From Saprospiraceae bacterium (GTDB taxonomy: Bacteria; Bacteroidota; Bacteroidia; Chitinophagales; Saprospiraceae), in assembly GCA_015494245.1 (NCBI GenBank), contig WGBN01000247.1, positions 1 through 13,288 on the forward strand: a stretch of 13,288 bases of DNA. The letters run 5' to 3'. The notes below the pieces were generated by a model that saw only the letters and a list, made by a program, of their open reading frames with translations, made no database searches and had not been told where the DNA came from. Positions within the stretch are counted from its first letter, which is position 1; each line of letters opens with the position of its first letter. Made by a program: the position numbers and the translations under genes. Below are positions 1-5,798 of the stretch, one piece after another.

Positions 1-137
1 GATACTATAAGAACAGAGGATTTTACGCCTTTCGGCAAAAATGATGCAAATCCCTCTACAAAGAACGCGGCTATACACCTAAAAGTTACCCGCAGCAAAA
101 CTATGACGCAGTGAAAAGAGAATCGTTTAGCCTCCGG
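1..137. other. Left-edge region with no complete gene; possible plus-strand coding tail
   Basis: No complete gene fits here. On the plus strand, the frame starting at base 3 reads 13 codons (ending FYAFRQK) to a TGA at 42-44, then stays open for 32 more codons to a TGA at 141-143, just past the bshA stop. The two halves share a YK[NE]RG[FY] pattern, which hints at coding, but the frame starting at base 1 is also open up to a TGA at 112-114. The stretch could be the end of a gene converging on bshA, a decayed tail, or plain spacer. I recognise no family. Confidence 0.25.
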
Positions 138-1304
138 CTATGAATTCACGCCCGAACGAGATGCCTCCACATTGGCCATGGAACCGGCAATGACCTCTTC
201 GTAATAGGCCTCGTACTGAGGAAGAATGCGATAAAGGTCAAATTTATGAGCCTGCTCCAGGGCATAACGCCGGAAGCGCTCCAGGCTTTCATCAGAACCC
301 AGAATTTGCAGGGCATAATCAGCCATAGCATCCACCTCGCCTACGGGAGCCAGAAAACCCGTTTTTCCGTGCACATTGACTTCAGGCAAGCCACCGGTAT
401 TGGAAGAAATAACCGGCACCTCACAGGCCATAGCCTCTAAGGCAGCCAGGCCAAAGCTCTCGTGCTCCGAAGGCAGCAAAAACAAATCTGCAATGCAGAG
501 CAATTCCTCCACGGCATCCTGCTTGCCGAGAAAACGAATGTCATCACATAACGAAAGCCGACGGCAAAGTTCCTCTATGTTGTGCCGCTCGGGGCCATCG
601 CCAATCAACAACAACTTTGCAGGCATCTTCTCCCGCACTTTGTGGAATATCCGGATGACATCATCCACCCGCTTGACCTTTCTAAAGTTGGAAGTATGCA
701 CCAGAATTCGCTCTCCCTGCGGGGCAATGGCCTTCTTAAAATGGTCCTTATTGCATTTGCGGAAGCGATCAAAATCTACAAAGTTGTAAATGACGCGGAT
801 GTCTTTTTTGACATCGAACAACTTGTAGGTATCCTCTTTCAGGCTTTGAGAGACCGCCGTAACGCCATCGGATTGATCAATGGAAAATTTGACCACCGGC
901 GCAAAAGTCGGGATATGCCCGACCACTGTGATATCCGTACCGTGCAGAGTCGTTACCACAGGTAAGACCATGCCGTGAGATTCCAGAATTTTTTTGGCCA
1001 TATAGGCCACAGCAGCATGGGGGAGGGCGTAGTGCACGTGCAGCAAATCCAGCTTTTCAAAGCGGGCCACATCTACCAGCTTGCTGGCCAAAGCCGTATC
1101 ATAAGGCGGATACTCAAAGAGTGGATAATCCGCTACACAGACTTCGTGGTAAAAGACATTTTCCTGAAAAATATTCAGACGGGCCGGCTGGCGGTAAGTG
1201 ATGAAATGTACCTGGTGACCTTTTTCTGCCAGAGCAAGGCCTAACTCCGTGGCCAGCACACCGGAGCCGCCAAAAGTGGGGTAACATACGATGCCTATCC
1301 TCAT
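138..1304 (-). CDS. bshA: N-acetyl-alpha-D-glucosaminyl L-malate synthase BshA
   Basis: This GT4-family glycosyltransferase catalyses the first step of bacillithiol synthesis, joining UDP-GlcNAc to L-malate to give GlcNAc-malate in the cytosol. The 388-residue length is about that of the family (~380). It reads like Bacillus BshA throughout: an N-terminal CYPTFGGSG loop (residues 7-15), the HYALPHA segment (91-97), HGTD (121-124), SNFRKVKR (205-212) opening the second Rossmann domain, GDGP (235-238), and the GT4 EX7E pair E282/E290 within ESFGLAALEAMA. The start MRIGIVCYP fits because the first beta strand begins at once. It is the second minus-strand gene after the large T9SS gene, but a strong hairpin lies between them, so it probably has its own promoter; I found no exact TAnnTTTG upstream. 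The later pathway genes bshB and bshC are not in the window. The last ~15 residues look like a non-conserved tail. Confidence 0.95.
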   Translation of the reverse strand: MRIGIVCYPTFGGSGVLATELGLALAEKGHQVHFITYRQPARLNIFQENVFYHEVCVADYPLFEYPPYDTALASKLVDVARFEKLDLLHVHYALPHAAVAYMAKKILESHGMVLPVVTTLHGTDITVVGHIPTFAPVVKFSIDQSDGVTAVSQSLKEDTYKLFDVKKDIRVIYNFVDFDRFRKCNKDHFKKAIAPQGERILVHTSNFRKVKRVDDVIRIFHKVREKMPAKLLLIGDGPERHNIEELCRRLSLCDDIRFLGKQDAVEELLCIADLFLLPSEHESFGLAALEAMACEVPVISSNTGGLPEVNVHGKTGFLAPVGEVDAMADYALQILGSDESLERFRRYALEQAHKFDLYRILPQYEAYYEEVIAGSMANVEASRSGVNS

Positions 1305-1347
1305 GCCAAATAATATCTATGCGATTTATCAAACCGCTTTCTCTTAT

Positions 1348-1384
1348 AAGAATAAAGGAGATGCGATGCATCTCCTTTATTCTT
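1348..1384 (-). terminator. Strong hairpin terminator of the large T9SS gene
   Basis: A perfect 17-bp inverted repeat (arms 1348-1364 and 1368-1384) with a 3-base loop begins four bases past the TAA stop of the minus-strand gene. On the minus strand the second arm ends in the T-rich CTTTATTCTT, although a classic run of U after the stem is weak. Its position between this gene and bshA suggests it insulates bshA from the long upstream transcript. Confidence 0.8.
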
Positions 1385-1388
1385 TACA

Positions 1389-4300
1389 TTACTTAGCGAG
1401 CAAAAGTTTAGCCATATAAACGTGCTCTCCGGCCCGTATTCGCAGATAATACATGCCCGGAGGCTGCTCGGAGAGATTCAACTCCTGCCTGAATTGTTTG
1501 CCCTGACCCAGTTCGTAATGCGCTGTGGGTTGGGCTAAAGCCGTAAAGACATCCAGTTCCACAGAAGCCGGCTCGTACAGGCTTAATTCCAGAACGGCCC
1601 GTCCTGCCGTAGGATTCGGGGCTACCAACAGGCGCTGGATGAAGTCGGGCGTTTGCACAGCCGTACCTACACTGACTTCATAGGCCGCTACTTCCTGACA
1701 GCCGTTGGCGTCCGTAACCGTTACGAAATAGGTGCCTGCCGAAAGATTGTCGTTCAGCGGACCTATGGCATTATTTGACCAAACATAGGTAAAAGGAGCT
1801 GTACCGATGGTCGGGCTTACAGAGATGCTTCCATCGGCTGCGCCCGCACTGCTCTCGTCCTGTATATTTGCCGAAAGGATAAAACTCGAAGGACAGCCGG
1901 TAACATTGATGTTGTCCAAATCCAGCCAGTAATCCCCTGAGCCCCAGGTAGCCTGAAAGCGCACTGTGATGGCCTGGCCGGCGAAGGGAGACAGGTCTAT
2001 GCTCACTTCCGTAAAATCGGTTGTAGGTGTGTGGTTAGACGCATCTATGGTATAAACGGTCGTCCAACTCGCCTCACAATCGGTGGAGATTTGCACCTCT
2101 AATTTGTCATCAGGCCCCAAAATAGTGGCGTTTGTACCTGCAAACCAATCTACATAGCGATACTCAAAGCTGAGCTCTTCGCTCGGCCCTAAAGCTCCCA
2201 CGCGATTCGTCTGTAAGAAAAAGGTGTTGTTGAAAGAATACAGATTCACGCCACAGATCCAAGTGGCGTTGTTGTGGCTGTTTGGCGCATAAATCGGGTT
2301 GAAAGCGCTGGTTGACCAATCCGCATCCAGCGCTCCACTTTCAAAATCTTCTACCAATGGCAGGGGCTCTGCCGTTATCAGTTCTACACGGAAGGTATCA
2401 TTGGGCAAATTGCTGTCCGTTTCCAGTTCAGTCCAGGCCTCGATGAGGTAATAACCTGGCTCGGAAAGGTCGTACAGGGTTTCGAAGGGCACCACTTCGG
2501 TACTATCATTGCTCACGACTCCCGTAAAAAAGCCATCAACAGGATAGGGAATGGGAGCCTTTTGGCCGTTCACAGCATAGAAAAAGTCAATCAGCGACTG
2601 TGGATTTTGCCCGTAGTTGTGAATGCCCACGACCACTTGCTCGGCAGCGCTGAGGTTGCAATCGGCCTCAGTTGGTGAAAAGATGCCGGAAATACCCACA
2701 TCGTTAAACCAGCGGGTATGGATGAGTATGGGGCCGAGTCGTGCACCCTGTTCGCCATCATCGCAGGTATAGCTCAGGTAAACGTCATAGTACGTATTCT
2801 CCTCCAAACCTGTGATGGTGGCAGAAGTTGCATCCGTCAAAGTCATGGCCGTTCCTGTACCGAGCGTAAAGCCGAAGGGGCCATACTCCAGCATGTATTC
2901 CCCTGCATCTTGAGCAACATCCCAGGCCAGGGTGGCATTGTCGGCATTTACATCCTCCAGATGAAAGTTGGTTGGGCCGGCACAAGAGGGGCAGGCCAGA
3001 AACTCCAGGATGACGCCCGTCTGAGGGAAAGGCCCGTCCTCATAGATGATGTTTCCGTCGGGGTCCAGGATTTCAAAAGAGACCTCATTCTCAAAGAAGC
3101 CCGGCGAATAGCTAATCGTAACCGGCAAATTGCTGATCAAATCAACCATATAGGTTTCATCGGAGCCATTGCCGCTAAAATCAATGGTATAATCTGTAGC
3201 GACGCCGTTCTGCTCAACAGTCAGGAAAGCTCCATTCCAGCCGTCGCCAAAGGAATCGTGCAGTTGAAGGGTATAGGTACAAATGGCACCACCGCCACCG
3301 CTGCTCATCGTCTGGAAGGAGAAGGGGCCCGCCACACTGCTCGTACCATCAGCGCCGCAATCGGCATAGATGTAAAACTCATAATTCAGAAACGAGTTTA
3401 AGCCCGTCAGCGTAACCGAAGGAGAAGTCGTAGTCATCGTCAGGCCAATACCCTGGGGAAAGCCCGCAGGGCCATATTCTACCACGTATTGCTGAGCGAC
3501 GCCATTGTCCGTCCAGGAGATATCTGCCGTGCTCTCCGTTATATTAGAGACCGTTACCCCCGTAGGAGAAATTCCCGGACAGGCAGGGCAAACAGCCGGG
3601 CTGTTGTAAACTTCTCCCGTAGCCGGAAAAGGCCCGTCCGAAAAGACCGGATTGCCATCTGAATCGTACATCACATAAGACACCTCATTTTCAAAAAAGC
3701 CCGGAGAGTAAGTCAAAATGATCGGCACTCCATCTAATACATCAAAGGTGTAGGAGGCATAACTGCCATCGGTCATTGTAAATGTCTGAACATCTCCATC
3801 CACATTGACCTCCAACATGGCCCCGTTCCAGCCATCGCCAAAGGAGTCGAACAAATCCAAAGAATAAGTACAAGCCGTCGGCGGATTCAGCCAGGGCGTT
3901 TGGAAGTTGAGCGGGCCTACCGGAAGACTTAGCTCGCCATTGCCGCAGTCTGTATAAATGTAAACGTCATAAGCGGTATATTCTTCAAGATTTTCCAGCG
4001 TAAAGCCGGTCTCTGTAGTAGAGACAAAAATGCCATTGCCGGGAACAAAACCCGCAGGCCCATACTCTACGATATAGGCCTCTGCACCTGCGACCTCATT
4101 CCAACCCAGTTCGGCACCGTTAGGTGTAATGTTGAAGACGTAAGGGTTCCCCACCGGGAAGCAGGAAATATTTGCATCACAGCTTATGTCATCGCCCGGA
4201 TGGCCGGCTCCGTCGGCAGTGGAAAGCGCGGCTTCCCAGCCCAGGTTATCCAAAGTACCGGAAGCTCTGAATACAAAAGTCAGACAGCCCGTGGCATTGC

Positions 4301-4805
4301 TTGCCGTATAGCTCGTAACGCCCATTTGCAACAAGTTCCCCACGCCCTGCTGAGCGCCGGCGCCGTAGTTGTCAGCCCCGCCATAAGCAGAGCTGCCATT
4401 GGAGTTGTTGAATAACTGCAGAGCGGCATTGCCGGGGTCAGCCAAAATAGAATACGGATAAGTCTCTCCATTGGGGTTGTCGCCATCCAGAATTACCAGC
4501 CAGTCAAAAGCTGCACCTACCCCAAAAGCCGTAAAATCCACAGTCAATGCCGAGCCATCTACGGGGCAAAGGGTAGTGGTCGTTACACAATCGCAATTGC
4601 TGTAATTGCCGGGCGCACCCTGCGCATCGCTGCTGCCACCCTGACCTCCCTGATCTACAAACACCCCTCCGGAACCTACCAGAAAACACTCCACAGTACC
4701 CGCCTCAGGGGTTACCTGACCCAAAACCGAAAAGGGCAACAGCAAAAAAGCCCAAAGGTATGCGGGCACGCGTTTAAACAAGCGCAAAGAGTAAACAGAC
4801 TTCAT
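1389..4805 (-). CDS. Large multidomain T9SS-sorted surface protein (CUB-like, FnIII, DGWNG modules, SprB repeat)
   Basis: The protein has 1138 residues from the chosen ATG at 4803-4805; the frame is open a further 40 codons upstream, but this start gives a typical signal peptide (residues 1-29, ending FSVLG before Q30). Visible domains in order are: CUB-like, cysteine-containing, ~37-196; fibronectin type III ~217-303; a DSFGDGWNG module ~311-410; FnIII ~415-499; a second DSFGDGWNG module ~509-608; FnIII ~611-697; a CARDB-like Ig fold ~701-808; a MAM/jelly-roll-like domain ~815-971 starting near VEDFESG; a SprB-type repeat ~975-1045 (DGSISVSPTIGTAPFTYVWS); and a type A T9SS sorting tail ~1058-1138 with APNPTAGRAVL and PPGMYYLRI. 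No enzyme active site is recognisable. The likely route is Sec export followed by T9SS secretion or attachment to the cell surface. An adhesive or matrix role is inference. It diverges from the YceI lipoprotein gene. Confidence 0.88.
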   Translation of the reverse strand: MKSVYSLRLFKRVPAYLWAFLLLPFSVLGQVTPEAGTVECFLVGSGGVFVDQGGQGGSSDAQGAPGNYSNCDCVTTTTLCPVDGSALTVDFTAFGVGAAFDWLVILDGDNPNGETYPYSILADPGNAALQLFNNSNGSSAYGGADNYGAGAQQGVGNLLQMGVTSYTASNATGCLTFVFRASGTLDNLGWEAALSTADGAGHPGDDISCDANISCFPVGNPYVFNITPNGAELGWNEVAGAEAYIVEYGPAGFVPGNGIFVSTTETGFTLENLEEYTAYDVYIYTDCGNGELSLPVGPLNFQTPWLNPPTACTYSLDLFDSFGDGWNGAMLEVNVDGDVQTFTMTDGSYASYTFDVLDGVPIILTYSPGFFENEVSYVMYDSDGNPVFSDGPFPATGEVYNSPAVCPACPGISPTGVTVSNITESTADISWTDNGVAQQYVVEYGPAGFPQGIGLTMTTTSPSVTLTGLNSFLNYEFYIYADCGADGTSSVAGPFSFQTMSSGGGGAICTYTLQLHDSFGDGWNGAFLTVEQNGVATDYTIDFSGNGSDETYMVDLISNLPVTISYSPGFFENEVSFEILDPDGNIIYEDGPFPQTGVILEFLACPSCAGPTNFHLEDVNADNATLAWDVAQDAGEYMLEYGPFGFTLGTGTAMTLTDATSATITGLEENTYYDVYLSYTCDDGEQGARLGPILIHTRWFNDVGISGIFSPTEADCNLSAAEQVVVGIHNYGQNPQSLIDFFYAVNGQKAPIPYPVDGFFTGVVSNDSTEVVPFETLYDLSEPGYYLIEAWTELETDSNLPNDTFRVELITAEPLPLVEDFESGALDADWSTSAFNPIYAPNSHNNATWICGVNLYSFNNTFFLQTNRVGALGPSEELSFEYRYVDWFAGTNATILGPDDKLEVQISTDCEASWTTVYTIDASNHTPTTDFTEVSIDLSPFAGQAITVRFQATWGSGDYWLDLDNINVTGCPSSFILSANIQDESSAGAADGSISVSPTIGTAPFTYVWSNNAIGPLNDNLSAGTYFVTVTDANGCQEVAAYEVSVGTAVQTPDFIQRLLVAPNPTAGRAVLELSLYEPASVELDVFTALAQPTAHYELGQGKQFRQELNLSEQPPGMYYLRIRAGEHVYMAKLLLAK
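2982..3281 (-). repeat. DSFGDGWNG module, second copy (protein repeat)
   Basis: Encodes residues ~509-608 of the large T9SS protein. It shares SFGDGWNGA, YSPGFFENEVS, DPDGN and DGPFP.TG with the copy at 3576-3875 and ends in a CPSC cysteine pair. The copies are clearly homologous but diverged at the DNA level, so the duplication is not recent. Confidence 0.8.
3576..3875 (-). repeat. DSFGDGWNG module, first copy (protein repeat)
   Basis: Encodes residues ~311-410 of the large T9SS protein. It opens with CTYSLDLFDSFGDGWNGA, carries YSPGFFENEVSY and DSDGNPVFSDGPFPATG, and closes with CPACPG. Each copy is followed by an FnIII domain, so the duplicated unit was probably module plus FnIII (~200 residues). 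Confidence 0.8.
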
Positions 4806-4972
4806 AGTTTCTTTTTTGTTCTCCAGAATTAAAACAGCTTGCCATACAAACTGCCACCGTAAAAGGCGAAAGACACCGCCTTTCCTAATTTTGCCTAAAA
4901 TTACGCAAAACCTTTTAATGGGCAAGAATGTATTAGTACAAAGGACGACAAATCACTAAAATCACTTCATCC
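4806..4972. promoter_or_regulatory. Divergent intergenic region between the T9SS surface gene and the YceI lipoprotein gene
   Basis: These 167 bases must hold the 5' regions of both divergent genes. On the plus strand TAATTTTG (4886-4893) matches the Bacteroidota -7 element TAnnTTTG, but no TTTG lies at the right distance upstream, so I do not call it a promoter. On the minus strand I find no exact match. Neither start codon has a Shine-Dalgarno sequence; the leader just before the T9SS start is A-rich on the coding strand, which is normal in this phylum. Confidence 0.5.
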
Positions 4973-5641
4973 ATGCAGCAACTTAGCACTTTCCCACTTC
5001 TCTTTGGCCTGCTCTTTTTGGCTGCCTCCTGCTCCCAAGCTCCCGAAGGCGAACAAATCGAAGCCTCCGAAGCTCAACAAAGCGAGCAGCAACAAACCGC
5101 AGCAACAAATGCAGCAAAGCTAACCGTAGATATCGACAACGCCCAAATCCTCTGGGAAGGCACCAAGCCCGGAGGAGGTCATACGGGCATCATCAAACTC
5201 CAAAAAGGCTATCTGCAAATGACCAATGGAAAAATCTCCGGAGGAGAGTTTGTCATAGATATGAACAGCATCGAAAACACCGACCAGGAAGGCCAGGACA
5301 AAGAAGACCTCCAAAACCACCTGCGCTCTTCAGATTTCTTCGATGCCGACCAATTCCCCACGGCGACCTTTGCCATCACAGATGCAAAACCCTTAGATGG
5401 ACGCGAAGACGCCAACTACCTCATCACCGGCAACCTCACCATCAAAGGCATCACCAAAAGCATCAGCATACCCGCCAAAGTTCAGGTCGCCGAAACCTAT
5501 GTAGAGGTCGAAACCCCTAAATTCACCATTGACCGCACGCAATGGGGCATTACCTACAAATCCGGCATCATCGGTACCGCCAAAGACCGACTCATCAATG
5601 ATCAAATCGGCTTGCAAATCAAGCTGCAAGCCAATAATTAA
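4973..5641 (+). CDS. YceI-family periplasmic lipoprotein
   Basis: The 222-residue protein has a lipoprotein signal ending in the lipobox LAASC, with Cys20 as the predicted lipidated residue, then a Gln/Glu/Ala-rich linker (~21-48) and a YceI domain (~50-220). The domain shows family landmarks: HLRSSDFFDADQFPTATF (116-133), GNLTIKGITKSI (153-164) and FTIDRTQWGITYKSG (184-198). YceI proteins are lipocalin-like beta-barrels that bind isoprenoid or other amphiphilic lipids; the ligand here is unknown. The signal peptide is odd in having no Lys or Arg before its hydrophobic core, but no other start codon exists in this frame between here and a TAG at 4934-4936, so the ATG stands. It appears monocistronic, diverging from the large T9SS gene and followed by two terminators. 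Confidence 0.93.
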   Translation: MQQLSTFPLLFGLLFLAASCSQAPEGEQIEASEAQQSEQQQTAATNAAKLTVDIDNAQILWEGTKPGGGHTGIIKLQKGYLQMTNGKISGGEFVIDMNSIENTDQEGQDKEDLQNHLRSSDFFDADQFPTATFAITDAKPLDGREDANYLITGNLTIKGITKSISIPAKVQVAETYVEVETPKFTIDRTQWGITYKSGIIGTAKDRLINDQIGLQIKLQANN

Positions 5642-5674
5642 GCAAAAAGAAGAGTGCTTTGCACTCCTCTTTTT
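5641..5674 (+). terminator. Terminator 1 after the YceI gene
   Basis: Arms 5644-5657 and 5661-5674 pair 13 of 14 bases around a TTT loop, starting directly after the TAA stop. The stem core is GAGTGC/GCACTC and the second arm ends in a run of T that continues to 5675, the classic intrinsic terminator layout on the plus strand. The A-tract on the other side could let it work on the minus strand too. Confidence 0.85.
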
Positions 5675-5680
5675 TCTGCT

Positions 5681-5716
5681 AAAAGGGTGCGCGTACTGCG
5701 TATGCGCACCCTTTTT
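5681..5716 (+). terminator. Terminator 2, in tandem with the first
   Basis: Arms 5681-5696 and 5700-5715 form a 16-bp stem with one G-T pair and a 3-base loop TGC. The GC-rich core (GGGTGCGC/GCGCACCC) is flanked by AAAA and TTTTT. It lies six bases beyond the first hairpin, so the stretch between the YceI gene and the ATPase promoter is doubly insulated. Confidence 0.85.
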
Positions 5717-5721
5717 GGCTT

Positions 5722-5788
5722 AAATATGGTGTAAAATATTACAAACTTTGTAACAAATATGGTGTAAAACGTTACATTTGCGGTAAAC
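5722..5788. repeat. Two adjacent ~33-bp direct repeats with palindromic half-sites (putative operators)
   Basis: Copy 1 spans 5722-5754 and copy 2 spans 5755-5788 with no gap. The first 22 bases match at 20 positions, including the identical block AAATATGGTGTAAAA. Each copy has GTAA, TTAC and GTAA half-sites at offsets 0, 8 and 19 (5731/5739/5750 and 5764/5772/5783). This gives the inverted repeats TGTAA-N4-TTACA at 5730-5743 and 5763-5776, plus a perfect TTACAAA-C-TTTGTAA palindrome at 5739-5753. The copies are 33 bp apart, about three helical turns, so a dimeric regulator could sit twice on one DNA face. They overlap the predicted promoter of the following ATPase gene. Confidence 0.75.
5747..5780 (+). 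promoter_or_regulatory. Predicted Bacteroidota-type promoter of the AAA ATPase gene
   Basis: A -33 TTTG (5747-5750) and a perfect -7 TACATTTG (5773-5780, consensus TAnnTTTG) are 22 bases apart, within the spacing known for the phylum's primary sigma factor. Transcription would start near 5787, leaving a leader of only about 12 bases before the ATG at 5799. The -33 box lies in the third half-site of repeat copy 1 and the -7 box overlaps the palindrome of copy 2, so a bound regulator would cover the promoter. Confidence 0.6.
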
Positions 5789-5798
5789 GAACCGCCCA

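Noticed and set aside
128..140. Small hairpin (TAGCC-TCC-GGCTA) at the bshA stop as a terminator
   Set aside because: The stem is only 5 bp, it includes the stop codon, and the T-rich run on the minus strand starts several bases away; too weak to call.
1305..1347. TTTG...TATTATTTG on the minus strand as a bshA promoter
   Set aside because: The TA and TTTG of the -7 element have the wrong spacing and the box would end within a few bases of the start codon.
2718..3401. 227-codon open frame on the plus strand
   Set aside because: It is antisense to the FnIII/DGWNG part of the large T9SS gene and shows no domain, signal or upstream signals.
3800..3870. DSFGDGWNG stretch as a calcium-binding EF-hand or dockerin loop
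   Set aside because: The Asp/Gly pattern lacks the 12-residue EF-hand spacing and occurs in a beta-strand-rich module, so no such call is supported.
4886..4893. TAATTTTG as a -7 box for the YceI gene
   Set aside because: It matches TAnnTTTG, but no TTTG lies 17-23 bases upstream and it would give a leader of over 70 bases; likely chance in A/T-rich DNA.
5722..5788. CRISPR-like or transposon-end interpretation of the direct repeats
   Set aside because: There are only two copies with no spacers between them, no transposase gene is near, and there are no matching inverted ends after the ATPase gene at 7175-7290. An operator reading fits better.
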